Assembly: GCA_037974665.1 (NCBI GenBank)
Contig: CM075780.1
Coordinates: 2,824,501-2,888,500, forward strand
Reading direction: 5' to 3'
Length of the DNA: 64,000 nucleotides
DNA from: Ehretia macrophylla
Taxonomy: Eukaryota > Streptophyta > Magnoliopsida > Boraginales > Ehretiaceae
The notes beneath the pieces are model-generated. The model was not told the origin of the DNA. It searched no databases and worked only from the letters and a program-made list of their open reading frames with translations. The position numbers and the translations under genes are program-made. Below, in pieces: positions 33,864 through 45,852 of this stretch. Position 1 is the stretch's first letter. Each line of letters begins with the position of its first letter.

Positions 33864-33982
33864 GGGTGCGGTCATACCAGCACTAATGCACCGGATCCCA
33901 TCAGAACTCCGAAGTTAAGCGTGCTTGGGTGAGAGTAGTACTAGGATGGGTAACCCCCTGGGAAGTCCTCGTGTTGCACCCC
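33864..33982 (+). rRNA. 5S rRNA gene copy B5
   Basis: Full-length. A8G, C67T and G89A. Upstream form is CATATAAG. Element 2 lies 30 bp past its end, so its T-run terminator is kept. Confidence 0.9.
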
Positions 33983-34012
33983 CTTTTCCATTTTTTTTGC
34001 CCTAGTTAGGGT

Positions 34013-37000
34013 TGTGAGGTCTGACCCCGATTTGCGTGCGAAACCTCGCTTCGTGTGCCCTAACCTAGATTTGCGTGCCATGACCTAGGTTTAAGAATTG
34101 TGTTCATTTTATGTGCCATGCATTGAATTACATGCATTCATTTAGGGTTGCGTGCTTTTACTTGAAAAACGTGCGTTCGTCTCGTAGTTCGTGTCCTACC
34201 TCGTAGTGGGTGCCCTAGACCTTGGAAAGCGTGCCTTCACGCTAATCAAGAAAGCATCTTACACGGAGCACTAGACTATTAAACAATCCTACAAAATCCA
34301 CTATCAATATAATAATCCTAATTCAACTCACTAGAAGACGAAATAGCACCAAAAGCTAGACATTCTTCATTCTTTATTCCTTATTCTTTTTGCACTTTCA
34401 AGACACAATTAATTAATGATCAAAAGTTGACAAAAATTCAGAATTGGAAGCTAGCTTGGCTGACCATTCCATGGTGTTTGCACAAGGTTTGAACAATTTT
34501 ATAATCAACTATGCATGCTTAGACATTCTATGACACAAATGCTTAGAAAATTGCTCAAAAACCCTACCATTTGCACACTATTTTCGGCCACACCATTCTT
34601 GCCCATCCTAGGAATTTCAAATTGCACATTGAAGACACAAAATGCTGAATTTGGACTGCCCAAGGCCGACCACAACCTCAAAGAAATTGCAAAGCCATCA
34701 CTTTGTCATATTCTCTCTTTTCCTTCAATTTCTCTCACTTCCCTCTCAATTTTCCTCTCTCATTCTCGGCCTTGGCTGAGTTCTTCATCTCCATAGCTTC
34801 TCTTCTTCACACCATAGCTAAACCAAGCAATCCACAAGAAAAAGACTTCAACCGAGCTAGCTAAGAAGTGAAAATCACACTTGCATGTGCATTGAAGACT
34901 CCATTCGGCCTAGGTAAGCTTCTTGGCATCCATTTCTTTTCTTCAAGCCCTAACTACATGCATGTACTAAGAGATTGATCACTAAGATAGGAAAAATAGA
35001 GAAAAGCTAGTTGGGTTTTTGGCTAAGCAAGGAGAGGAAGAAAGTTGAGCTTCAACAAGGTTTTGAGCATCTTTGTGGTTGATTGCTAAGGTGAGGGTTA
35101 AAACCTTTTGAAACATCTTCAAAAATTCACATGCATGTTCATAAATGTGTGTATTTTCTTCTGTACTTGAGCTATATGGTCGTTCATAAGCTTAAACAAC
35201 CATGCATGGCAAGATCTTGGCTTGAAAATGATGCTAGGTGAAGTCGAAATTGTTGACACCTCTCTGACCAGTCTTTTCGAGGTAAGTTTAGCTTGGAAAA
35301 TGATGTTGAAAATGCTTTAAAATTGGTAGGTGACTAGTTTGGACAGTTTTGAACATTTTTCCCAGAAATAGGCCGAAGAAAATTTTGACTCTAAGGTCCT
35401 CAAAATGGAAAATCTTTGAAATGTGTCCAAATCTGGAAATCTGGAAAAATGAAGCAGGTTTCGGCAGATGCACTGAACTTGTGGAACGAACCATATTTGA
35501 CTTAGTAAATGATGTCCAAAATGCATGAAATTTGGTGTGATGCTAGATTTTTCAGTTCTGGAAAATTTTGTCAGAAATGGACCAAGGCTAAAACTGACCC
35601 TAAGGACCTCAAAAACGTCACTTTCTAAAAAGTGTGCAAATCTGGAGAGTTTTGTGCTATCTCACTGTTTCGGCTATAACTAATGATTCCGAACTCCAAT
35701 TGATGCAAGGTTTGTTTCTGATTTTATTTAACTACTTAAGCTTTAATTTGACATCTTATTCACTGGATTTGGAGATTTTTTGATTATTCTATTGATTGTT
35801 AGAATACATCCTATTGCAGTAAGGGTTTCACTTAATGTGGTACTTAGAAAAATTGTGGTGACTTCTCTTGTTGAATTAAATGCTTGGGATTGTAGCTTCG
35901 GGATGTTGTGTGGACTGTTTTGAATGTTTGAGGATGTTGAATTAAATGATGCATGGTTTGAGATTGACTTTGAGTTGGGTTGAGGCTCAAATTGCATGAA
36001 TATACACGAAATGGAAACCCTAATGACTAGGTAGTTTTGCTAAGTGTTGATCATTTGGATATTGTGTGGGAATTATATGCTTAGTGGGCTGCCCATAAAT
36101 GTCTTATAACTTCAAATGTGATTTGGACCATTGCATGTTGTCAAATAAGCTTTTCTTGCAACCGAACCCACGTAAATGTTGTTGCATGTTGAATATTTGT
36201 ATCACTTGATTACGTGAACTTCGAAATGAGTTATATGGCTTGACTTGCATGTGTTACATGGCTGCCCGTTTAATGTTCATATGACTCCATATGCTTTTCA
36301 AGTGAAATTATTTGTCTTATCGTGCCTTGTTTGATTACTTGACAACGTGCGATCTTATAATTGCTTGGAGGCGACCTACTTTGTTGTCCTCCTAATGTGA
36401 TATGTTAAATGTTATAAATGTGCACTGCATACAAGGTTACAACCTTTCATTGTGGCATGGTAGCGTTTCACGAACGTTGGGCGGCATAGGGCTTGCCGGT
36501 GCTCCCGTGACTACCATGGTCCAATTCCCTCTCTCGCTTGGCATTCCACCGTCGAAGAGTTGGGTCGTAGGTTTCGGGGTACATCCGGAGTACACCCAAT
36601 TGGGAGCGATAAGTGGATTATTGAAGTCGGCCGCACCAAATGAATCGAAATTGATATTTAGAGCAAATGCTCACTGTATCCTTGAAATGATTGGTAAATG
36701 TATCTGTTACTCGATTTGTTTCATATATTTGCGTACCTTATTATTGGTAATACGTGACATGTTTTCAAAAGGAGTTTTCATAATTGAATCGGAAAATGAG
36801 TTTCAAAACGTATTTCTCATTTCCCCCTCGCTGAGTTCATAAGGACTCACCCTCTTTTTCATCACAGGTGAAGAAGAACAGGTACAGGTACTCGAGGACA
36901 ATGTGCCTAATGATGAACCCCTAGAGTGATTGCCTGTCATTGTTGTTTTGCTTGAACGTGACTACTTGTGAACTTTATGTTACTTGAAGACTATTTCCTT

Positions 37001-37534
37001 TTATGTTGCTCGATGTTGTGATGCAAAAGACCCCCGTTGTAATTTGGGGTCTAATTTTGGTTTGTACTTATATTAATTAGACTGATACTAGACATTACTA
37101 TGATCGTTATACTTTTATTACCACTAGTATTATCATAGGTTATGATGCATTAGTAAGGACTAAGTAAATGAATTTATCCAATCTTAAACAGGTATATTTT
37201 GAAACGAGGTCAAACAAACAAACGAGACATAGTATCATGCTAGGTTATAAATCAAACGGATGTCGAAATAACCAATAGGCAATTCAATTGATGGTAAAAT
37301 AGTAATCTTAGTTGGAAATGGAATTGAGATGGTAAATTTTGAGGTGTTTAGAGAACTAGGTCAAACCAAAGAGCCCAATTACAACCGTTATGCTGCCGGT
37401 TTTTGGGAAAAATTTTGGAGTCTAGGATAAAATGTTAAGTGCTAAACCTCCTTGAACGATTAAGTACTTGAAAGGACTTGAATGTTTAGATCACACCCTA
37501 GTCTAACCTTTATAGGCCGGGTTGGGGCGTGACA
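34013..37534 (+). repeat. Element 2, 5' LTR (complete, 3522 bp)
   Basis: TGTGAGGTCTGACC...GGGGCGTGACA. Landmarks: CGTG-rich start, donor-like TAAG|GTGAGG at 35091, hairpin module 36476-36618, acceptor-like CAG ending 36867. The target site is the TTAGGGTT motif just past a 5S gene. Confidence 0.92.
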
Positions 37535-37545
37535 CCTTAGAAGAA

Positions 37546-37557
37546 TGGTATCAGAGC
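37546..37557 (+). other. Element 2 primer-binding site (tRNA-iMet)
   Basis: TGGTATCAGAGC lies 11 bp after the 5' LTR. Confidence 0.85.
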
Positions 37558-37793
37558 TTAGATTGCTTAAGCCGGGTTTAACTCTCGGACCGTGGGTAGA
37601 GCCCTAAGATAATTAGGATGACTTGTCTATGTGTTATTGTGTGATAAATGTGCCTTCTATGTTCTATGTGCTTAAGTGACTTACATGCCTTAAATGTTTT
37701 TAGAATTGTACCTATATTATGTTGCATATCTTATGCATTAGATTCTTAATTGTCATATTTCAATAAATTGTACATCATAATTTGTGCCTATAG

Positions 37794-40700
37794 ATGGCTG
37801 GCCCTAGTACCCGTACTACTAATAGGAGCGGTGAACCTCAAGCGACCGGGGATGCTTATCAGACTAATCCTGGTATAGCTATGTTTAATATGATGGCAAA
37901 TGCCATGGATCGTGTATCACGTGTGATGGAGCGTCAGGATGCTCGTGAAGCCAACAACAACAACATCAATAATAGGAATGAGGGTAACCATGGGAGACAT
38001 AGCAGAATGAGGGAATTCCTTGACTTTCGCCCATCTAAATTCTACGGGGAAGCTAATGATGAGAAAGCAGAGGCTTGGCTGTCCGAGATTGAGAAGATTT
38101 TCAGGCCACTTGATTATAGAGATGAAAAGAAAGTGGAGTTTGCTGTATTTCTGTTGCACGGGGATGCCGAGCATTGGTGGCACACTGTAGAGGCACTGTG
38201 GGAGACTGACCAGACACCTCGCTTGTGGGGTAATTTCGTTAAGGCATTTAAGGAGAAATATGTACCTGTAGTTTCCAGGCAGAGGCGGATCGAGGAGTTC
38301 ATGCACTTGACCCAGGGTAATATGACGGTGGCCCAGTACGAGACTCGTTTTGATCGACTGTCCCGTTATGCTCAATATATGGTTTGTACTCCGGAGGCGA
38401 AAATGTAGAAATTTACTGTTGGATTGAGGCCAGAGATTCAGGACCAGTTAGCTTCTCATGACTTCGATACTTACTCTGCCCTCTTTGCTGCTGCCTCTCG
38501 AGTTGAGAAGAGGAAACTAGATGGATCCGGTTCGAGTCAGCCGAGCAAGAAACCATTCCAGCCTCCAGGTCAGCAGAGGAAATTCTAGAGTCAGAGTCAC
38601 GGTCAAGGCCAGAGCCAGAATAGACCAGTGAATAACCATGGCCTGACAAAAGCGCCATCAGCCTCTTCCACCCGCGGATCCACAGGTAGTTCACCTGCTT
38701 CTCAGACTGTCATCTGTTTGTACTGTAACAAGAATGGCCACAACGAGGCCCAGTGTTGGAGAAAATTGGGGCGATGTATGGGTTGTGGCAGCGATCAACA
38801 CCGGGTTAAGGATTGCCCTAAATGGCAAGGGGGACAGAATCAGGGTAAGCCAGCCGGTAGGGGCAAGACTCCAGTTCCTAGAGCCTAGGCTCGAGCCTTT
38901 GCTATTGAGTGCGAGGAGATTCCAGATGAGACCGCTGTTGTGGAAGGTACATTCTTCATACTGAATCAACCTGTTAAGGTGTTAATTGATCCGGGTGCTA
39001 CTCATTCATTTATTACTCCCTTATGTGTGGAACGTGTGAAATTGAGAGTTGTATGTTTGCCATACGAAGTAGAAGTTGGTACTCCAATGGGTTCTAAACT
39101 TGTAACTAGTTCAGCTTGTAAAGTATGTAAAATCCAAATTAAGGATAGGGAATTCTCAGCCAATCTTATTGTATTACCTTTTCGAGATTATGAGGTCATT
39201 TTAGGGATGGACTAGTTGGCAAAACATCACGTCCAACTGGATTGCCAGGCGAAGATTATAACGTTCTGGGTACCTGATCAACCAATACTGGAGGTTATGG
39301 GTCGAAGAGATTTCACCGGGAGTTCCATCATTTCATCTACAAAAGCAGTAAAGTCCTTGAGGAAAGGGTGCAGCGGTTACTTGGCTTACCTTATCAACAA
39401 GCCGTCGGACAAAGCTAAATTGGAGGAGATGCCTGTGATCAAAGACTATGCAGATGTGTTCCTAGAAGAATTACCCGGTTTACCCCCGAATCGGGAGATC
39501 GAGTTTGTTATAGAGTTGCTGCCTGGCGCCCAGCCAATATCTAAAGCTCCCTATCGTATGGCACCGGCTGAGCTACAAGAATTAAAGGACCAATTGCAAG
39601 GATTGTTGAAGAAGGGGTTTGTTCAACCGAGTTCTTCACCGTGGGGTGCGCCAGTCCTGTTTGTGAAAAAGAAAGACGGAACGTTGAGGCTATGTATTGA
39701 CTACCGAGGTTTGAACCAAGTGACCGTCAAGAATAAATACCCACTTCCCCTGATCGACGAGTTATTTGATCAATTACAAGGAGCCAAAGTGTATTCGAAA
39801 CTCGACTTGAGGCAAGGGTATTATCAGTTGCGGATCAAGAAGGAAGATGTGCCTAAAACGGCTTTCAGGACGAGATATGGGCATTATGAATATGTGGTGA
39901 TGCCTTTTGGACTAACTAATGCCCCTGCAGCTTTTATGGATTTGATGCATAGGGTGTTTCAACCCTATTTGGACCAATTTGTGGTGATCTTCATTGATGA
40001 TATTTTGGTATACTCGAAATCGGAGGCGGAGCATGAGCAACATCTGCGGTTGGTACTGCAGAAACTTTGAGAGCACCAATTGTATGCAAAGTTTAGCAAG
40101 TGTGAATTTTGGCTGCAGCAGATTGCATTTTTGGGGCATATCATATCCCAAAAGGGAATAGCGGTGGATCCAGCAAAGATTGATGCAGTGATGTCTTGGA
40201 AGAAGCCGGAAAATATTACGGAGGTTCGGAGTTTTCTTGGTCTAGTTGGCTATTATCGGAGATTCGTGAAAGATTTCTCTAAGATTGCAGGACCGCTTAC
40301 AAAGCTCACTCAAAAGAAAACCAAGTTCGTGTGGGATGATAAGTGTGAGAGCAGCTTTCAAGAATTGAAGAAAAGATTGACTACCGCACCTGTTCTTGCA
40401 TTGCCTGAAGGGAGTCAAGGTTTTGTAATCTATAGCGACGCTTCGAAAGAAGGATTGTGATGTGTATTGATGCAAAATGGAAGAGTGATTGCTTATGCCT
40501 CTAGGAAACCAAAGCCATATGAGATGAATTACCCGACGCATGATTTGGAGTTAGCAGCCATTGTGTTTGCACTCAAGAAATGGAGGCATTATCTGTGGGG
40601 TAACAAGTTTGAGGTATATATTGATCATAAGAGCTTGAAATACTTGTTCTCTCAGAAGGAGTTGAATATGAGGCAAAGGCGGTGGATAGAGCTTTTGGAT

Positions 40701-42401
40701 GATTATAACTGCTCAATCAATTATGTGTCTGGTAAAGCGAATGTAGTTGCAGATGCCTTAAGCAGAAAGGCAAGCATGACAAAACTGGAGGTCAAGGTGC
40801 AGGAGTTGTTGGAGGAAGCATTTCTGTGGAAACCACAATTGACTCAGAAAGGGTTACTTTTTGCCACTACCCAAGTTCAACCGACCTTGTTGTCTGAGTT
40901 ACGAAAGGCACAACAGAAGGACCAACAATTTCAGAAGATCAAGGAAAGCAATGCAGATTTCAAGTTTCATGATGATGGTATTTGGAGGTTTAGGAACCGG
41001 ATTTGTGTTCCCCATGACCCAGAGCTGAAAAAGAAGATTCTTGAGGAAGCACATAATTCAAGATATACTATTCACCCCGGCGGAACAAAGATGTATCGGG
41101 ATTTGAAGAAACACTATTGGTGGAATAACATGAAGAGAGAAATTGCGGAGTTTGTAGCACGGTGTTTGACTTGTCAGAGGGTCAAAGCAGAACATCAGCG
41201 ACCCGCAGGTTTACTTCAGCCGTTGGAGATTCCTCAATGGAAATGGGAACATATCACTATGGATTTTGTTATGGACCTGCCTAGATCACGAAAGGGTCAT
41301 GACGCCGTTTGGGTTATAGTGGATAGATTGACTAAGTCGGCGCACTTCTTACCGATGAACAAGGAGGATAGTCCTGAGAAACTGGGAGATATGTATGTAG
41401 CGGAGATTGTAAGATTGCACGGGATGCCTATGAGTATTGTATCGGATAGGGATCCTCGTTTTACTTCCCGATTTTGGAAGAGATTGCAAGAAGCTTTGGG
41501 AATGAAGTTGAGTTTTAGCACGGCTTATCACCCTCAGACTGATGGACAATCAGAGAGGACTATTCAGATTTTGGAGGATATGCTGAGGGCTTGTGTTATG
41601 GATTTCGGCAAAGGTTGGGACAAATATCTATCTTTAGCAGAGTTCGCCTACAACAATAGTTATCAGGCCACTATCGGGATGGCCCCATTTGAGGCTTTGT
41701 ATGGACGGAAGTGTCGATCCCCAATTTACTAGAATGAAGTAGGTGAGACGAAAACTTTTGACCCGACCCTTTTACCTGAACTTATGAAGACTGTTGATAA
41801 TATCCACCTCATCCGGAAACGGATGCTTACCGCCCAGAGCAGGCAGAAGAGTTATGCAGACCGACAGAGACGGAGTCTCGAGTTTGAGGTTGGCGACAAG
41901 GTGTTCTTGAAGACATCACCCCGGAGGGGACTGATTAGGCATGGCAAGGGTGGAAAGTTGAGCACGAGATTTGTGGGACTATTTGAGATATTTGAGAAGG
42001 TTGGCAAGTTGGCGTATCGCCTAGTGCTACCCCAGAACCTCTCCAATATTCACGACGTCTTTCATGTTTCGATGCTGCGGAAGTATCATCCTGACCCGTC
42101 GCATATCTTGGAGCCAGAGCCGTTGCAGCTTCGGGAAAACTTGTCTTACGAGGAGAAGCCCATTCGGATCCTAGACCAGCATGATCGGGAGTTGCGCAAC
42201 AGAACTATACCAATGGTAAAGGTGCTGTGGGATCATCACAGAGTCGAAGAAGCAATGTGGGAAAGGCGAGACCAGATGGACCAGCAGTATCCAGCTTTAT
42301 TTCAAGGTAATATTGAATTTCGGGGCGAAATTCTTTTAAGGAGGGGAGGATGTGAGGCCCGACCCCGATTTGCGTCTGAAACCTCGCTTCGTGTGCCCTA
42401 A
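37794..42401 (+). pseudogene. Element 2 gag-pol, interrupted by seven in-frame stops
   Basis: One frame runs through the whole region with no frameshift seen. Stops fall at 38406, 38586, 38886, 39213, 40068, 40458 and 41730; the frame ends at 42399 inside the 3' LTR. Order: gag domain (about 38000-38400), two CCHC knuckles (about 38720-38820), protease with DPGA (about 38985), reverse transcriptase with FIDD (about 39990), RNase H (about 40430-40700), zinc-binding and D,D35E integrase core (about 41050-41600), GPY/F region and a chromodomain (about 42140-42300). The chromodomain places it with Tekay/Del chromoviruses. It cannot make full gag or pol. Confidence 0.93.
42338..42350 (+). other. 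Element 2 polypurine tract
   Basis: AAGGAGGGGAGGA abuts the 3' LTR and overlaps the end of the gag-pol frame. Confidence 0.85.
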
Positions 42402-44376
42402 CCTAGATTTGCGTGCCATGACCTAGGTTTAAGAATTGTGTTCATTTTATGTGCCATGCATTGAATTACGTGCATTCATTTAGGGTTGCGTGCTTTTACT
42501 TGAAAAACGTGCATTCGTCTCGTAGTTCATGTCCTACCTCGTAGTACGTGCCCTAGACCTAGGAAAGCGTGCCTTCACGCTAATCAAGAAAGCATTTTAC
42601 ACGGAGCACTAGACTATTAAACAATCCTACAAAATCCACTATCAATATAATAATCCTAATTCAACTCACTAGAAGACGAAATAGCACCAAAAGCTAGACA
42701 TTCTTCATTCTTCATTCCTTATTTTTTTTGCACTTTTAAGACACAATTAATTAATGATCAAAAGTTGACAAAAATTCAGAATTGGAAGCTAGCTTGGCCG
42801 ACCATACCATGGTGTTTGCACAAGGTTTGAACAATTTTATAATCAACTATGCATGCTTAGACATTCTATGACACAAATGCTTAGAAAATTGCTCAAAAAC
42901 CCTACCATTTGCACACTATTTTCGGCCACATCATTCTTGCCCATCCTAGGAATTTCAAATTGCACATTGAAGACACAAAATGCTGAATTTGGACTGCCCA
43001 AGGCCGACCACAACCTCAAAGAACTTGCAAAGCCATCACTTTGTCATATTCTCTCTTTTCCTTCAATTTCTCTCACTTCCCTCTCAATTTTCCTCTCTCA
43101 TTCTCGGCCTTGGCTGAGTTCTTCATCTCCATAGCTTCTCTTCTTCACACCATAGCTAAACCAAGCAAGCCACAAGCAAAAGACTTCAACCAAGCTAGTT
43201 AAGAAGTGAAAATCACACTTGCATGTGCATTGAAGACTCCATTCGGCCTAGGTAAGCTTCTTGGCATCCATTTCTTTTCTTCAAGCCCTAACTACATGAA
43301 TGTACTAAGAGATTGATCACTAAGCTAGGAAAAATAGAGAAAATCTAGTTGGGTTTTCGGCTAAGCAAGGAGAGGAAGAAAGTTGAGCTTCAACAAGGTT
43401 TTGAGCATCTTTGTGGTTGATTGCTAAGGTGAGGGTTAAAACATTTTGAAAACTCTTCAAAAATTCACATGCATGTTCAAAAATGTGTGTATTTGCTTCT
43501 GTACTTGAGCTATATGGTCGTTCATAAGCTTAAACAACCATGCATGGAAAGATCTTGGCTTGAAAATGATGCTAGGTGAAGTCGAAATTGTTGACAGCTC
43601 TCCGACCAGTCTGTTCGAGGTAAGTTTAGCTACGAAAATGATGTTGAAAATGCTTGCAAATTGGTAGGTGACTATTTTGGACAGTTGTGAACATTTGTCC
43701 CAGAAATAGACCGAAGCAAATTTTGAATCTAAAGTCCTCAAAATGGCAAATCTAAAATATGTGTCCAAATATGGAAATCTGGAAAAATGAAGCACGTTTT
43801 GGCAGATGCACTGACCATGTTGAAAGAACCATATTTGACTTAGTAAATGATGTCCAAAATGAATGAAATTTGGTGTACTGCTATATTTTTCAGTTCTGGA
43901 CAATTTTTTCAGAAATGGACCAAGGCTAAAACTGACCCTAAGGACCTCAAAAACGTCACTTTCTGAAAAGTGTGCAAATCTGGACAGTTTTGTGCTATCT
44001 CACTGTTTCGGCTATAACTAATGATTCCGAACTCCAATTGATGCAAGGTATGTTTCTGATTTTAGTTAACTCCTTAAGCTTTAATTTGACATCTTATTCA
44101 CTGGATTTGGAGATTGTTTGATTATTCTATTGATCGTGAGAATACAGCCTATTGTAGTAAGGGTTTCACTTAATGTGGTACTTAGAAAAATTGTGGTGAA
44201 GTCTTGTTGAATTAAATGCTTGGGATTGTAGCTTCGGGATGTTGTGTGGACTGTTTTGAATGTTTGAGAATGTTGAATTAAATGATGCATGGTTTGAGAT
44301 TGACTTTGAGTTGGGTTGAGGCTCAAATTGCATGAATATACACGAAATGGAAACCCTAATGACTAGGTAGTTTTGC
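42351..44376 (+). repeat. Element 2, 3' LTR (truncated, 2026 bp)
   Basis: Matches the 5' LTR from its start to about 36041 and then switches to 5S spacer at GTAGTTTTGC|AAGACAAC. It retains the donor-like site at 43429 but has lost the hairpin module, the acceptor-like site and the LTR 3' end. Confidence 0.92.
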
Positions 44377-44848
44377 AAGACAACTTCGTTTCACGTAGAG
44401 GCTGGGCTTGCAAACCGAGGGCGTAGGGTTTGTGAACAGGTCTCCGTCGCTCCGGTGCCCATAACTTTTGATCCGTAAGGAGTTACGCGGCGCACAGCAT
44501 ACCGTTGCAAAGCTCTCTCAGAGCTCTACGACGGGGGCAACCAGCATGCTCGCTGTGCCTGGTTTTTGAGGCCAAAATCGAACATTTTCATCAGTTTCAA
44601 GCCACTTTTCTTCTTTTGCTTTGTTTTTTCGTCCCGGATCGTACGTCGTGAACTGTTAAAAGGATGACAATCTCACTCACGGGACATCAGAGGGCCCTAC
44701 GACGTGTCGATATCACGTCTTGCAAGCATGCTGCGTTGTTGAAGCAGATGGGTTGTCTTTAAGTCCATTGGGCCTTTTGAATGGGCCATCTCTCTAGGCT
44801 GGGACTGTGAACAGTTAACACATAAAGGAATTGTGCCCTGAACATGAC

Positions 44849-44967
44849 GGGTGCGATCATACCAACACTAATGCACCGGATCCCATAAAAATTCCGAAGT
44901 TAAGCGTGCTTGGGCGAGAGTAGTACTAGGATGGGTGATCCCCTGGGAAGTCCTCATGTTGCACCCC
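44849..44967 (+). rRNA. 5S rRNA gene copy B6
   Basis: Full-length, several changes (G17A, a changed segment at nt 39-44, G108A). Upstream form CAGTT/CATAAAGG. Confidence 0.88.
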
Positions 44968-45524
44968 TTTTTCAATTTTTTTTGCCCTGGTTAGGGTTGC
45001 CAAGATACTTTATCCACCAAATCTCTATTACTGAATCCCACGGAACATTGGGCAAGACAACTTCGCTTCATGTAGAGGCTGGGCCGGCAAACCGAGGGCG
45101 TAGGGTTTGTGACTAGGTCTCCGTCGCTCCGGTGCCCATAACTTTTAGTCCGTAAGGAGTTACGCGGCACACTGCAGACCGTTACAGAGCTCTCTGAGAG
45201 CTCTACGATGGGGGCAGCCAGCTGGCTTGCTTTGCCCGTTTTTGGAGCCCAAAATCGAACGTTTTCATTAGTTTTAGCAACTTTTCTTCTTTTTCTCTAT
45301 TTTTCCGTCCGGGATCGTACGTCGTGAACTGTTAAAAGGATGAAAACCTGACTCGCGGGACATCAGAGGGCCCTACAACGTGTCGATATCACGTCTTGCG
45401 AGGATGCTGCGTTGTTGAAGCGGATGGGTTGTCGTTAAGCCCATTGGGCCTTTTGCATGGGACATCTCTCTAGGTTTGGACTGTGAACCGTTAACACATA
45501 TAGGAATTGTGCCTTCAACATGAC

Positions 45525-45643
45525 GAGTGCGATCATACCAGCACTAAAGCACCGGATCCCATCAGAACTCTGAAGTTAAGCGTGCTTGGGCGAGAGTAGT
45601 ACTAGGATGGGAGACCCCTTGGGAAGTCCTCGTGTTGTACTCC
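45525..45643 (+). rRNA. 5S rRNA gene copy B7
   Basis: Full-length. G2A, T24A, C47T, changes in box C (GGGAGACCCCTTGG) and a weakened 3' closing strand (TTGTACTCCC). Upstream form CCGTT/CATATAGG. Element 3 lies in its spacer. Confidence 0.87.
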
Positions 45644-45847
45644 CTTTTCAATTTTTTTTGCCTTGGTTAGGGTTGCCAAGATACTTTATCCACCAAATCT
45701 CTGTTACTGAATCCCACGGAACATTGGGCAAGACAACTTCGTTTCACGTAGAGGCTGGGCCCGCAAACCGAGGGCGTAGGGTTTGTGACCAGGTCTCCGT
45801 CGCTCCGGTGCCCATAACTTTTGATCCGTAAGGAGTTACGCGGCGCA

Positions 45848-45852
45848 CAGCA
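45848..45852 (+). repeat. Target-site duplication CAGCA, left copy (element 3)
   Basis: CAGCA abuts the 5' LTR and is repeated at 55381-55385. The spacer reads through normally once one copy is removed. Confidence 0.96.

Larger units (their letters stand above)
33258..34012 (+). repeat. 5S rDNA array, subtype B, block between the solo LTR and element 2
   Basis: Begins with the second copy of the GTAGT target duplication and the 3' part of the split 5S gene. One full spacer, one full gene and about 30 bp of spacer follow. Element 2 then interrupts the TTAGGGTT motif. Confidence 0.93.
34013..44376 (+). mobile_element. LTR retrotransposon element 2: decayed autonomous Ty3/gypsy (Tekay/Del-like), about 10.4 kb
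   Basis: Order is LTR (3522 bp), tRNA-iMet primer site, gag-pol frame with stops, purine tract, truncated LTR. The LTRs belong to the same family as element 1. The right LTR stops after 2026 bp and is joined to mid-spacer, so about 1.5 kb of LTR, the target duplication and about 56 bp of spacer are lost. The junction shares only GC. The LTRs differ at a few percent in sampled stretches, consistent with an older insertion. Confidence 0.92.
44377..45852 (+). repeat. 5S rDNA array, subtype B, block between elements 2 and 3
   Basis: Starts in mid-spacer (AAGACAACTTCG) after the truncated 3' LTR of element 2. It holds two full 5S genes and ends at the CAGCA target site of element 3. Confidence 0.94.
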
